A stretch of 64,000 nt of DNA from Streptomyces sp. CB01201 (GTDB taxonomy: Bacteria > Actinomycetota > Actinomycetes > Streptomycetales > Streptomycetaceae): positions 62,969 to 126,968 of the forward strand of contig NZ_NNBJ01000004.1 in assembly GCF_002803085.1 (NCBI RefSeq), in the 5' to 3' direction. The notes beneath the pieces were generated by a model that saw nothing but the letters and a program-made list of their open reading frames with translations, was not told the DNA's origin and searched no databases. A program made the position numbers and the translations under genes. Positions 8,452-16,933 of the stretch are shown here, in pieces; the stretch's first letter is position 1; each line of letters starts with the position of its first letter.

Positions 8452-9078
8452 CTACGCGCTGCGAGTGGGCCGGGGAATGTCACCGAGGGTGGCCGCGCTG
8501 TCCGGGCGGGACTTCATCTCCGAGGTGCAGGTGTAGCCGCGGGCCGGATCCTCGCCGGGGCCGCCGAGCACCACCTGCTGGGCGCCGGGCGCCGTCGGCG
8601 TGTTCTCGGCGTAGGTGCAGACCACCTGCGACAGGGCGAGCGCGGACAGGTCCTCGGGGTTGCGGCTCAGGCGCAGCGCGCCGGCCGGATCGTGTCCGCG
8701 GCCCGCGGTGACGGTGAGCGGGCCCTTGACCTCCGTGGTGAACCCGGCTTCCTTCTCGGTGCCCGAGGGCGCCGCCATGAGCTCGTCGAGCAGCGCCTGC
8801 GCGAACCGGAGCCGGTCCTGGGCGCCCTTGTACTCGGGGATCCGCACCGACCGCTGGGTGGTGACCAGCTGCGCCCCGCACACCAGATAGACCTCGACGG
8901 TGACCCCCTCGAACTGCGGGGTGACCGCGCTGTCCGGCACCTCGCACGGCACCCGGGACGGAGCCGGGCCCGCGTCGACCGGCACCGAGGTGGGCCGGAT
9001 GCCGCAGCCGGTGGCGGTCGCGCACAGCGCGAGCAGCCCGGCCAGCACGACGGCTGCCCGGCCAAGTCGTCCTCTCAC
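8452..9078 (-). CDS. GerMN-domain lipoprotein of the afsQ operon
   Basis: A 208-residue lipoprotein: signal peptide, then lipobox ATGC with the Cys near residue 24 of the GTG-started protein. The mature part contains a GerMN-like domain (VEVYLVCGAQLVTTQRSVR, RLRFAQALLDELMAAP, LSALALSQVVCTYAEN). The GTG start at 9078 overlaps the afsQ2 stop (GTGA), so the two are translationally coupled. In S. coelicolor a lipoprotein gene occupies the same place beside afsQ2; by analogy with other actinobacterial kinase-lipoprotein pairs it may tune the sensor from outside the membrane. That role is inferred. Confidence 0.85.
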   Translation of the reverse strand: MRGRLGRAAVVLAGLLALCATATGCGIRPTSVPVDAGPAPSRVPCEVPDSAVTPQFEGVTVEVYLVCGAQLVTTQRSVRIPEYKGAQDRLRFAQALLDELMAAPSGTEKEAGFTTEVKGPLTVTAGRGHDPAGALRLSRNPEDLSALALSQVVCTYAENTPTAPGAQQVVLGGPGEDPARGYTCTSEMKSRPDSAATLGDIPRPTRSA

Positions 9079-10577
9079 TGCGCCGCGTCTCCTTCCGGCG
9101 TCGTCGCGGTGGCCGGGGTCGGGTCCAGCGGTAGCCGCAGCACGAACACGGCGCCGCCCTCGGGGGAGTTGGCGGCGGTGATGTCGCCGCCGTGGATGTG
9201 CGCGTTCTCCATCGCGATGGAGAGGCCGAGCCCGCTGCCCTCCGAGCGCGGCCGCGAGGCGCTCGCCTTGTAGAACCGGTCGAAGACGTGCGGGAGTACG
9301 TCCTCGGGGATGCCCGGCCCGTGGTCGCGCACCGCGATCACCAGTTCCTCGCCCTCCACCCGGACCGCGACCCGCACCGGCGAACCGCCGTGCTTGAGGG
9401 CGTTGCCGATCAGGTTGGCGAGCACCACGTCCAGGCGGCGCGGGTCGACGCGGGCCATGATGCCGCGCTCGGCGTCCAGTTCCACGGCGTCCAGCCAGGC
9501 CCGGGTGTCGATGCACGCCGTGATCTGGTCGGCGATGTCCACGTCGTCCAGGACCAGACGCGCGGTGCCCGCGTCGAAGCGGGTGACCTCCATCAGGTTC
9601 TCCACCAGGACGTTCAGACGCCGGGTCTCCGAGACCACCAGGCGCACCGCGGGCGCGATCATCGGATCGAGGCTGTCCTCCTCCTCGTCGAGGACCTCGG
9701 CGACGGCCGTCAGCGCGGTCAGCGGGGTGCGCAGCTCGTGCGACATGTCGGCGACGAAGCGGCGGCTGGCCTCCTCGCGCGCGCTCATGTCGGTGACCTT
9801 CTTCTCCAGGTTCTCGGCCGTCCTGTTGAACGTCCTTGACAGATCGGCGAGTTCATCGGTTCCGGAGACGCGCAGACGGGTGTCGAGCTTGCCCTCGCCG
9901 AGCCTGCGGGCCGCGTCCCCGAGCCGCTGCACCGGCCGCAGCACGGTGGTGGCGGCCGCCTGCGCGAGCAGCGCGGAGGCGAGCAGCGCGAGGAAGGTGG
10001 CGATGCCGAGCGACCAGGCGAGGGAGTTGAGGTCCCGCCGCTCCTGGTCGAGCGGGGCCAGCATGTACCCCGTCGGCCCGGCGCCGATGATCTTCGTGCC
10101 GCCCACCAGGTAGGGGCGCCCGTGCAGCGTGATCCGCTGCCAGAACAGGTGGTACGGGTAGGCGTTGCTCTGGGTGACTTTCTGCTTCTTGTCGACGGCC
10201 TCCCGGAGCGAGGCGGGCACGTCGTCGAGCGTGAAGCCGTCCACGTCGGACGCGCCCACGATCGGCTTGCCGGGGGCGCGCTCGGCCATGAGCAGCACGT
10301 TGTAACGGGAGTTGCTGCTGTCCGCCATCTGCTTGGCCGACACCTGGAGGTCGTGCTCGGTGGGCTGGAGCGGCAGCGAGGCGGCCCGGTTCTGCATGCC
10401 CTGGCGGAAGTCGTTGAGCGCCGAGTCCTGCGTACGGACCAGTACGGCCTCGCGGTTGAGCCAGTAGGCGATGCCGGAGGCGGAGACGGCCGCGGTCAGC
10501 GCTACGAGGGCGAACACCACGACGAGACGGAGCCGCAGACTGGTCCAGCGCAGTCCGGCGAGTACGGTCCGCTTCAC
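9075..10577 (-). CDS. afsQ2: sensor histidine kinase AfsQ2
   Basis: A 500-residue two-component kinase. TM1 is at about residues 17-38 and TM2 at about 190-212, flanking an extracellular sensor region. A HAMP linker (LRPVQRLGDAARRLGEGKLD) leads to the HisKA box MSHELRTPLTAL with the phospho-acceptor His280. The HATPase has NLIGNALKHGG (N box), DHGPGIPEDV (G1) and GSGLGLSIA (G2). It lies 40 bases downstream of afsQ1 in the same operon. In S. coelicolor AfsQ1/Q2 responds to nitrogen-related conditions (for example high glutamate) and adjusts antibiotic production; the same role is inferred here from sequence and gene order. Confidence 0.93.
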   Translation of the reverse strand: MKRTVLAGLRWTSLRLRLVVVFALVALTAAVSASGIAYWLNREAVLVRTQDSALNDFRQGMQNRAASLPLQPTEHDLQVSAKQMADSSNSRYNVLLMAERAPGKPIVGASDVDGFTLDDVPASLREAVDKKQKVTQSNAYPYHLFWQRITLHGRPYLVGGTKIIGAGPTGYMLAPLDQERRDLNSLAWSLGIATFLALLASALLAQAAATTVLRPVQRLGDAARRLGEGKLDTRLRVSGTDELADLSRTFNRTAENLEKKVTDMSAREEASRRFVADMSHELRTPLTALTAVAEVLDEEEDSLDPMIAPAVRLVVSETRRLNVLVENLMEVTRFDAGTARLVLDDVDIADQITACIDTRAWLDAVELDAERGIMARVDPRRLDVVLANLIGNALKHGGSPVRVAVRVEGEELVIAVRDHGPGIPEDVLPHVFDRFYKASASRPRSEGSGLGLSIAMENAHIHGGDITAANSPEGGAVFVLRLPLDPTPATATTPEGDAAQ

Positions 10578-10617
10578 CGGGCCTGCTCGACTGGCGTGCG
10601 GGGGAAGTGCGTCAGGT

Positions 10618-11304
10618 TCACGAGGGCGTGTCCAGGCGGTAGCCCACGCCGCGGACCGTGCGGATCAGCGTCGGCGAGGACGGGACGTCCTCGACCTTGG
10701 CGCGCAGCCGCTGCACACAGGCGTCCACCAGGCGCGAGTCGCCGAGGTAGTCGTGCTCCCACACCAGCCGCAGGAGCTGCTGGCGGGACAGCGCCTGGCC
10801 GGGGCGGCGGCTCAGTTCGAGCAGCAACCGCAGCTCGGTGGGCGTGAGTTGGAGGTCCTCGCCGTTCTTGGTGACGGTCATCGCGGCCCGGTCGATCACC
10901 ACGCTGCCGAACGCCGCCGAGTCGGTGGCCTCGCGCTCGCCGCGGCGCAGCACCGCCCGGATCCGGGCGTCGAGGACCCGCCCCTGGACCGGCTTGACAA
11001 CGTAGTCGTCAGCCCCGGATTCGAGGCCCACCACGACGTCGATGTCGTCGTTGCGCGCGGTCAGCAGAATGATCGGCAGCTGGTCGGTGCGCCGGATGCG
11101 GCGGCACACCTCGAAGCCGTCGATCCCGGGCAGCATCACATCCAGCACGATCAGGTCGGGCCGCTGCTCGCGCAGCAGTTTCAGGCCGTCCTCTCCCGTC
11201 GCCGCGGTGGCCACACGGTGGCCCTGGCGTGACAGGGAGAGTTCGAGGGCCGTGCGGATGGCGTCGTCGTCCTCGATCAGCAACAGGAAAGGCACGGAGG
11301 TCAT
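10618..11304 (-). CDS. afsQ1: response regulator AfsQ1 (OmpR/PhoB family)
   Basis: A 228-residue regulator: a receiver domain with acidic pocket EDDD (11-14), phospho-acceptor Asp55 in VLDVMLPG, Thr in LLTARND and Lys in VVKPVQG, then an OmpR-type winged helix (LTPTELRLLLELSRRPGQAL, VDACVQRLRAKVED, TVRGVGYRL). With a start three codons later the Asp becomes residue 52, the number used for S. coelicolor AfsQ1. It is first in the operon with afsQ2 and the lipoprotein and divergent from sigQ. The intergenic region carries a near-ideal AfsQ1 binding site at 11377-11392. Confidence 0.95.
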   Translation of the reverse strand: MTSVPFLLLIEDDDAIRTALELSLSRQGHRVATAATGEDGLKLLREQRPDLIVLDVMLPGIDGFEVCRRIRRTDQLPIILLTARNDDIDVVVGLESGADDYVVKPVQGRVLDARIRAVLRRGEREATDSAAFGSVVIDRAAMTVTKNGEDLQLTPTELRLLLELSRRPGQALSRQQLLRLVWEHDYLGDSRLVDACVQRLRAKVEDVPSSPTLIRTVRGVGYRLDTPS

Positions 11305-11376
11305 TCTGGCCCATGAGCCAGAGGAGTACGACCCCCGTCCGGCCCCTGACCCGCGACAGCGCGTTCACAGGCCCCT

Positions 11377-11392
11377 GTGACAGGCCTGTGAC
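11377..11392. promoter_or_regulatory. AfsQ1 box (GTGAC-N6-GTGAC) between afsQ1 and sigQ
   Basis: GTGAC (11377-11381), six bases, GTGAC (11388-11392): an exact match to the published AfsQ1 consensus GTnAC-n6-GTnAC. Its place in the divergent gap implies control of both sigQ and the afsQ operon. Confidence 0.8.
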
Positions 11393-11485
11393 ACTCGGCG
11401 GACCTCCTGATGAAGTGGCCCCGGCAAGCTCGTCCTCGTAACCAGGCAAGCCGATGAACTGACTCCACCCGACGGGGGGCGCGAG

Positions 11486-12247
11486 ATGAAAGCACTGCAC
11501 AGCAACAACTCCAGCGCAGTTGTGACGCGTCTCCACGACGTCGTACGGAGCACCGAGAAGTCCGGCGCCGGCGCGGGGGTACGGGGGTGCGCTCGCGGCG
11601 CCGGGCGTCAGCACCCGTCCTACATGACGGTCGTTGACGCCCCCGCGGTTCCGGCCGCGGGGAACAATCCGCAGGGGAACGGCCAGGCGGCTTACGGGGA
11701 GGGCTCGGGGGAGCGGAGCAGCCTGTCGGAGGCGGAGTTCACCGCCTACGTCCAGGAGCGCCGCGCCTCCCTGTACGCCACCGCCTACCACCTGACCGGC
11801 GACCGCTACGAGGCGGAGGACCTGCTCCAGAGCGCGCTGTTCTCCACCTACCGGGCCTGGGACCGCATCAGTGACAAGGCGGCCGTCGGCGGCTATCTCC
11901 GCCGGACCATGACCAACCTGCACATCAGCGCCTGGCGGCGGCGCAAGCTGAACGAGTACCCGACCGAGGAGCTGCCGGAGACGGCCGGCGACACGGACGC
12001 GATGCGCGGCACCGAACTGCGCGCGGTGCTCTGGCAGGCGCTGGCCCGCCTGCCCGAGACGCAGCGCACGATGCTGGTGCTGCGCTACTACGAGGGTCGT
12101 ACCGACCCGGAGATCGCGGACATACTCGACATCAGTGTCGGCACGGTGAAGTCCAGCATCTGGCGCTCGCTGCGCCGGCTGCGCGAGGACGAGGTCCTCA
12201 GCTTCGGGCGTGACGAGGAGGAGTCCTTCGGCGAGCTGGTGGCCTGA
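11486..12247 (+). CDS. sigQ: ECF-type (SigE-family) sigma factor SigQ
   Basis: A 253-residue sigma factor. After a low-complexity N-terminal region of about 75 residues come region 2 (LYATAYHLTGDRYEAEDLLQ, YLRRTMTNLHISAWRRRKL) and region 4 (LARLPETQRTMLVLRYYEGR, DISVGTVKSSIWRSLRRLRE). ATG 11486 follows a GGGG ribosome site; an internal ATG at 11624 would remove 46 N-terminal residues that look unstructured and remains an alternative. It is divergent from afsQ1 with the AfsQ1 box between them. In S. coelicolor sigQ is an AfsQ1 target and counteracts AfsQ1-dependent antibiotic production. A strong terminator follows. Confidence 0.92.
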   Translation: MKALHSNNSSAVVTRLHDVVRSTEKSGAGAGVRGCARGAGRQHPSYMTVVDAPAVPAAGNNPQGNGQAAYGEGSGERSSLSEAEFTAYVQERRASLYATAYHLTGDRYEAEDLLQSALFSTYRAWDRISDKAAVGGYLRRTMTNLHISAWRRRKLNEYPTEELPETAGDTDAMRGTELRAVLWQALARLPETQRTMLVLRYYEGRTDPEIADILDISVGTVKSSIWRSLRRLREDEVLSFGRDEEESFGELVA

Positions 12248-12329
12248 AGGTCTGGGGGAGGGGACGCGGTTGGTCCGCGGGGGACACGGGGACCAGCCAC
12301 GGGAAAAAGGGGAACCGGGGGGAACGGGG

Positions 12330-12360
12330 GAAGCGGCGGGGCCATCGGCCCCGCCGCTTC
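12330..12360. terminator. bidirectional terminator between sigQ and uridine kinase gene
   Basis: 14-base arms (12330-12343 and 12347-12360) pair perfectly around the three-base loop ATC, followed by ATTGT on the plus strand. It lies between convergent genes. Confidence 0.8.
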
Positions 12361-12374
12361 ATTGTGTGCGCACC

Positions 12375-13004
12375 TCAGGCGGCGGCCACCGTGCGGCAGC
12401 GTCCCGCCGCCGCGTTCGCGATGCGGCCCAGCGCCTCGTCCTTGCCGCAGGGGTGCGCGCCGAGCGCCGCCTGGCGGGTGACGATCGCGCGCTCGGCGAG
12501 CATCAGGCGCCAGCCGCGGCGCAGCAGGAACGCCACCGACTTGCGGCCCTCCTTCAGATCGCGCAGCAGCCTGCGCCGGAACGTCGTCGAGGGGCGGCCG
12601 CGCAGACAGATCGCGTCCGCGAGCACGCCGAGTTCCTGGCACCGGGCCACGATGTCGGCGGCGAAGATGCCCTCCGCGATGAACAGCGGGGTGCGGTCGA
12701 TGCCGAACGCGGAGCTGCCCGTGATGGAACTCGTCGCGATCGAGTAGACCGGCACCGCGGTACGTCCGGTCCGGCACAGCTCGACGATGGCGGCGACCGC
12801 CGCGTCCGCGTCCCAGGACCGCGGGGAGTCCCAGTCGATGTCCGTACTGCCGGCCACCACCGGCAGGGTCGGGTCGTCACCCTCCTTGTAGAAGTCGTCG
12901 AGGCGCAGCACGGGCAGGTCCGTGCGGGCGGCGAGGGACGACTTGCCGGAGCCGGAGGGCCCCGAAAGCAGGACGACGCGCGTCGGAATGGCAGAAGAGC
13001 TCAC
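12375..13004 (-). CDS. uridine kinase-like P-loop kinase
   Basis: A 209-residue P-loop kinase. The Walker A is LLSGPSGSGKSSLA near the N-terminus, followed by LRLDDFYKEGDDPTLP, the substrate-binding segment typical of uridine kinase and phosphoribulokinase-like enzymes, and IDWDSPRSWD. The expected reaction is NTP-dependent phosphorylation of uridine or cytidine to the monophosphate, consistent with the surrounding nucleoside genes, though it has no copy of the 12-bp operator upstream. GTG 13004 is chosen because the family normally begins a few residues before the P-loop. It is convergent with sigQ. Confidence 0.8.
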   Translation of the reverse strand: MSSSAIPTRVVLLSGPSGSGKSSLAARTDLPVLRLDDFYKEGDDPTLPVVAGSTDIDWDSPRSWDADAAVAAIVELCRTGRTAVPVYSIATSSITGSSAFGIDRTPLFIAEGIFAADIVARCQELGVLADAICLRGRPSTTFRRRLLRDLKEGRKSVAFLLRRGWRLMLAERAIVTRQAALGAHPCGKDEALGRIANAAAGRCRTVAAA

Positions 13005-13135
13005 GGGACACCAGTGTGAGCCATGCACCCGTGCGTGGGACCCCCCGGGGAGGCCGTTGGTATCCAGCATCACATCTCAACTACGCTTCGCGATCGCGCG
13101 ATTACACGCCTTCGGACGAGAGTGAGTGGGATCCC

Positions 13136-13540
13136 ATGGGACAACACGAGGCCCCCAGGCCCGCCAGAAGCCGGCGTCACCGGGCGCTGCTGAGCGCCGG
13201 GCTCACCGTCACCGCGGCCGGTGCCGCCCTGGTGGGCGGGGGCTCCGCCGCCCAGGCCGCCCCGGTCCCCGCGGCCGGCCAGAGCGCGTCGACCACCGAC
13301 CTGACGGCGGCCGCGCACGCGCTGACCGGCTCGGTCGGTCACGCCGTCGGCCCGGCGATGGGGCTGCGGCTCGACCCGCTGGCCAACACCGGTGTCGACC
13401 CGCTGACCAACGGAGTGGGCACCCAGATCGCCGACTTCAAGCCGGTGTCGACGACGGCCGCCACCGGTGTCCTGACCAGTGGCTCGGCCCTCAAGGACCT
13501 GCCGCTCGCGGGCCAGGTCGCCGGGCTGCTGTCCCACTGA
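13136..13540 (+). CDS. small secreted protein, function unknown
   Basis: A 134-residue protein with an Arg-rich N-terminus (RPARSRRHRALL), a hydrophobic core and a likely signal-peptidase site AQAA near residue 42. The mature part carries LTAAAHALTGSVGHAVGP, two related segments LDPLANTGVDPLTNGVGTQ, and a hydrophobic end (LPLAGQVAGLLSH). It is of the same general type as the 6410-6715 protein. Similar secreted proteins in Streptomyces databases carry uninformative names. It is convergent with the aldehyde-dehydrogenase operon, with a strong hairpin between them. Confidence 0.7.
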   Translation: MGQHEAPRPARSRRHRALLSAGLTVTAAGAALVGGGSAAQAAPVPAAGQSASTTDLTAAAHALTGSVGHAVGPAMGLRLDPLANTGVDPLTNGVGTQIADFKPVSTTAATGVLTSGSALKDLPLAGQVAGLLSH

Positions 13541-13547
13541 GGGATGC

Positions 13548-13587
13548 GCGAAGGGCCCCCGCTGGCACGTCGGCGGGGGCCCCTCGC
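13548..13587. terminator. bidirectional terminator
   Basis: 16-base arms 13548-13563 and 13572-13587 pair with two mismatches, centred on GGGCCCCCGC. It separates the secreted-protein gene from the convergent deoC-ALDH operon. Confidence 0.7.
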
Positions 13588-13592
13588 ACGGC

Positions 13593-14486
13593 TCAGTACG
13601 CCGAACCGGAGGCGCCCAGCGAACCCGTGGGGTGCCAGACCGTCTTGGTCTCCAGGAACGCGGTGAGGCGCTCGGTGCCCGGGTCCGCGGTGAAGTCCAC
13701 GGCCTTGGCGCGCAGCACGCGCTTGAGGTTGTCCGCCGCCGCGATCTCCAGCTCGCGCGCCAACTCGGCGTCCGCACCCGTCAGATCGATCGCGTTGACG
13801 TCCTGGTGGGCGGCGAGCGGCGCGGCGATCTCGGCCGTCTTCCCGGACAGGACGTTGACGACGCCGCCGGGCAGGTCGGAGGTGGCCAGCACCTCGCCGA
13901 GCGAGAGCGCCGGGAGCGGCGCCTTCTCGGAGGCGACGACGATCGCCGTGTTGCCGGTCGCGATGACCGGCGCGAGGACCGAGACCAGGCCGAGGAACGA
14001 CGAGTCCTGGGGGGCCAGGACCGTGACGACACCGGTCGGCTCGGGGGTGGAGAGGTTGAAGAACGGGCCCGCGACCGGGTTCGCCCCGCCCACCACCTGG
14101 GCGATCTTGTCGGTCCAGCCCGCGTACCAGACCCAGCGGTCGATCGCCGCGTCCACGACCGCGCCGGCCTTGGACTTCGACAGGCCCTCGGCCTCGCCGA
14201 CTTCGCGGACGAACTGGTCCCTGCGGCCCTCCAGCATCTCGGCGATGCGGTAGAGGATCTGGCCGCGGTTGTACGCGGTCGCGCCCGCCCAGCCGCCGAA
14301 CGCCTTGCGGGCCGCGACGACCGCGTCCCGCGCGTCCTTGCGGGAGGAGAGGGGCGCGTTGGCCAGCCACTTGCCCTTGCTGTCGACCACTTCGTACACC
14401 CGGCCGCTCTCGGAACGCGGGAACTTCCCGCCCACGTACAGCTTGTAGGTCTTGAAGACACTCAGACGCGTCGGAGTCTCAGACAT
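13593..14486 (-). CDS. truncated aldehyde-dehydrogenase homologue without catalytic residues
   Basis: A 297-residue protein aligning with the N-terminal two thirds of aldehyde dehydrogenases: LYVGGKFPRSESGRVYEVVD, RKDARDAVVAARKAFGGWAG, LYRIAEMLEGRRDQF, VRE-type helix and PTGVVTVLAPQDSS where active enzymes have the PWNFP segment. The Glu (ELGGK) and Cys (GQxC) catalytic blocks are absent; indeed I see no Cys at all. Its ATG lies inside the end of the preceding, intact ALDH gene (8-base overlap), so the two are co-translated. The likely role is as a structural or regulatory partner of the active enzyme, comparable to the second domain of ALDH16 proteins. Confidence 0.8.
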   Translation of the reverse strand: MSETPTRLSVFKTYKLYVGGKFPRSESGRVYEVVDSKGKWLANAPLSSRKDARDAVVAARKAFGGWAGATAYNRGQILYRIAEMLEGRRDQFVREVGEAEGLSKSKAGAVVDAAIDRWVWYAGWTDKIAQVVGGANPVAGPFFNLSTPEPTGVVTVLAPQDSSFLGLVSVLAPVIATGNTAIVVASEKAPLPALSLGEVLATSDLPGGVVNVLSGKTAEIAAPLAAHQDVNAIDLTGADAELARELEIAAADNLKRVLRAKAVDFTADPGTERLTAFLETKTVWHPTGSLGASGSAY

Positions 14487-15930
14487 CGAGGTAGCCCTCC
14501 AGGCCGTGCCGGCCGCCCTCGCGGCCGAAGCCCGACTCCTTGTAGCCGCCGAACGGCGAGGTCGGGTCGAACTTGTTGAACGTGTTGGCCCAGACGACAC
14601 CGGCGCGGAGCTTGTTCGCGACCGCGAGGATGCGCGAGCCCTTCTCCGTCCAGATGCCGGCGGACAGGCCGTACTGGCTGTTGTTGGCCTTGGCGACGGC
14701 CTCGTCCGGGGTGCGGAAGCTCAGCACGGACAGGACCGGGCCGAAGATCTCGTCGCGGGCGATGGTGTGCGCCTGGGTGACGTTCGTGAAGAGCGTCGGA
14801 GCGAACCAGTAACCCGCGGAGGGCAGTTCGCACGGGGCGGACCAGCGCTCGGCGCCCTCCGCCTCGCCGGTCTCGGTGAGCGCGGTGATGCGGGCCAGCT
14901 GCTCGGCCGAGTTGATGGCGCCGATGTCGGTGTTCTTGTCCAGCGGGTCGCCCAGGCGCAGCGTGGAGAGGCGGCGCTTGAGCGAGTCGAGCAGCTCGTC
15001 CTGGATCGACTCCTGGACGAGGAGGCGCGAGCCCGCGCAGCAGACCTGGCCCTGGTTGAAGAAGATGCCGGTGACGATGCCCTCGACGGCCTGGTCGATG
15101 GGGGCGTCGTCGAAGACGATGTTGGCGCCCTTGCCGCCCAGCTCCAGGGTGACCTTCTTGTCGGTGCCGGCCACCGAGCGGGCGATCGCCTTGCCGACGG
15201 CGGTCGAGCCGGTGAAGGCGACCTTGTTGATGTCGGGGTGCTCGACCAGGGCCTGGCCCGCGTCGCCGTATCCCGTAAGGATGTTGACGACGCCCTTGGG
15301 CAGGCCCGCCTGGCGGCAGATGTCCGCGAAGAACAGCGCCGAGAGGGGCGTGGTCTCGGCGGGCTTCAGGACGACCGTGTTGCCGGTGGCGAGCGCCGGG
15401 GCGATCTTCCAGGCCAGCATCAGGAGCGGGAAGTTCCACGGGATGACCTGGCCCGCGACGCCCAGCGGACGCGGGTTGGCGCCGAACCCTGCGTGGTCCA
15501 GCTTGTCGGCCCAGCCCGCGTAGTAGAAGAAGTGCGCGGCGACCAGGGGGAGGTCCGCGTCGCGGGTCTCCTTGATCGGCTTTCCGTTGTCCAGGGTCTC
15601 CAGGACGGCCAGCTCGCGGCTGCGCTCCTGGATGATCCGGGCGATGCGGAACAGGTACTTGGCGCGCTCGGAGCCGGGCAGCGCCGACCACTTCTCGAAC
15701 GCCTTGCGCGCGGCCTTCACGGCGCGGTCCACGTCCTCGGCGCCCGCTCGGGCGACCTCGGACAGGACTTCCTCGGTGGACGGCGAGACGGTCTTGAAGA
15801 CCTTGCCGTCGGCGGCCTCGGTGAACTCGCCGTCGATGAACAGGCCGTAGGACGGCGCGATGTCGACGACCGAGCGGGACTCGGGCGCGGGCGCGTACTC
15901 GAACGCGGCCGTCTTGTTTTCCATTGCCAT
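14479..15930 (-). CDS. aldehyde dehydrogenase, catalytically intact
   Basis: A 483-residue NAD(P)-dependent aldehyde dehydrogenase: VIPWNFP (Asn166), cofactor-binding KPAETTP, FTGSTAVGKAI, general base Glu263 in LELGGKGAN and the nucleophile in FNQGQVCCAGSR (Cys297 or 298). It is the second gene of the operon deoC - ALDH - truncated ALDH, six bases after deoC. DeoC releases acetaldehyde, so oxidation of acetaldehyde to acetate is the obvious inferred role. A second in-frame ATG lies two codons in; either start is acceptable. Confidence 0.93.
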   Translation of the reverse strand: MAMENKTAAFEYAPAPESRSVVDIAPSYGLFIDGEFTEAADGKVFKTVSPSTEEVLSEVARAGAEDVDRAVKAARKAFEKWSALPGSERAKYLFRIARIIQERSRELAVLETLDNGKPIKETRDADLPLVAAHFFYYAGWADKLDHAGFGANPRPLGVAGQVIPWNFPLLMLAWKIAPALATGNTVVLKPAETTPLSALFFADICRQAGLPKGVVNILTGYGDAGQALVEHPDINKVAFTGSTAVGKAIARSVAGTDKKVTLELGGKGANIVFDDAPIDQAVEGIVTGIFFNQGQVCCAGSRLLVQESIQDELLDSLKRRLSTLRLGDPLDKNTDIGAINSAEQLARITALTETGEAEGAERWSAPCELPSAGYWFAPTLFTNVTQAHTIARDEIFGPVLSVLSFRTPDEAVAKANNSQYGLSAGIWTEKGSRILAVANKLRAGVVWANTFNKFDPTSPFGGYKESGFGREGGRHGLEGYLDV

Positions 15931-15935
15931 GGTGA

Positions 15936-16892
15936 TCAGTCCACCGTCACGTAGTCGGGGCCGGAGTAGCGGCCGGTCGCCAGCTTCTGACGCTGCATCA
16001 GCAGGTCGTTGAGCAGCGAGGAGGCGCCGAAGCGGAACCAGTGGTTGTCCAGCCAGTCCGCGCCCACGGTCTCGTTGACCAGGACCAGGAACTTGATGGC
16101 TTCCTTGGTGTTGCGGATGCCGCCGGCCGGCTTCACGCCGACCTGGGTCCCGGTCGCCGCGCGGAAGTCCCGTACGGCTTCGAGCAGTACGAGGGTGTTG
16201 GCGGGGGTGGCGTTGACCGCGACCTTGCCCGTGGAGGTCTTGATGAAGTCGGCGCCGGCCATCATGCCGAGCCAGCTGGCGCGGCGGATGTTGTCGTAGG
16301 TCGACAGTTCGCCGGTCTCGAAGATGACCTTGAGGCGGGCCTGTTCACCGCACTCGGCGCGGACGGCCGCGATCTCCTCGTACACCTTCAGGTAGTGCCC
16401 GGCCAGGAACGCGCCCCGGTCGATCACCATGTCGATCTCGTCGGCACCGGCCGCGATCGCGTCCCGCACGTCCGCGAGCTTCACCGGCAGCGCCGCGCGG
16501 CCCGCCGGGAAGGCGGTGGCGACGGACGCGACCTTGACGTCCGAGCCCTTCAGCACCTCCTTCGCGGTCGCCACCATGTCCGGGTAGACGCAGACGGCGG
16601 CGGTGTGCGGGGTGGTGCGGTCGGTCGGGTCGGGGTGGACGGCCTTCGCTGCGAGCGCCCGGACCTTGCCCGGAGTGTCCGCGCCTTCCAGGGTCGTCAG
16701 GTCGATCATCGAAATGGCCAGGTCGATGGCGTACACCTTGGCCGAGGTCTTGATCGAGCGGGTGCCGAGGGACGCGGCGCGCGCTTCCAGGCCCACCGGG
16801 TCGATGCCGGGGAGCCCGTGGAGGAAGCGGCGCAGCGCGCCGTCGGACGCGGTCGCGTCGGCGAAGGCAGCTGCTGGTGCATTGGTGGGCAT
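15936..16892 (-). CDS. deoC: deoxyribose-phosphate aldolase
   Basis: A 318-residue class I aldolase cleaving 2-deoxyribose-5-phosphate to glyceraldehyde-3-phosphate and acetaldehyde. Landmarks: IDLTTLEGADTP near the N-terminus, CVYPDMV, VASVATAFPAGR, DEIDMVIDRGAFLAG, and the Schiff-base lysine Lys218 in ADFIKTSTGK, followed by VGVKPAGGIRN. It is longer than the E. coli enzyme by an N-terminal extension of about 50 residues, as in many actinobacterial forms. ATG 16892 is the chosen start; GTG 16898 is an alternative. It is first in the three-gene operon and has the 12-bp operator 20 bases upstream. Confidence 0.95.
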   Translation of the reverse strand: MPTNAPAAAFADATASDGALRRFLHGLPGIDPVGLEARAASLGTRSIKTSAKVYAIDLAISMIDLTTLEGADTPGKVRALAAKAVHPDPTDRTTPHTAAVCVYPDMVATAKEVLKGSDVKVASVATAFPAGRAALPVKLADVRDAIAAGADEIDMVIDRGAFLAGHYLKVYEEIAAVRAECGEQARLKVIFETGELSTYDNIRRASWLGMMAGADFIKTSTGKVAVNATPANTLVLLEAVRDFRAATGTQVGVKPAGGIRNTKEAIKFLVLVNETVGADWLDNHWFRFGASSLLNDLLMQRQKLATGRYSGPDYVTVD

Positions 16893-16904
16893 GGTCACCA
16901 GATG

Positions 16905-16933
16905 AGCATATCTACGCGCGTAGCTGCCTGTAC
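16905..16933 (-). promoter_or_regulatory. deoC promoter with CTACGCGCGTAG operator
   Basis: On the minus strand the palindrome CTACGCGCGTAG (16912-16923) is followed after one base by TATGCT (16910-16905), a good -10 candidate, so the operator would again occupy the spacer between -35 and -10 as at add. Confidence 0.65.

Noticed and set aside
11486..11624. Shorter start for SigQ at 11624
   Set aside because: Possible, but the ATG at 11486 has the better ribosome site and an N-terminal sequence I recall from the S. coelicolor protein. Kept as an alternative only.
12877..13080. Extra start region for the uridine kinase frame up to 13073
   Set aside because: The added residues have no family match and would run into the upstream promoter region; GTG 13004 fits better.
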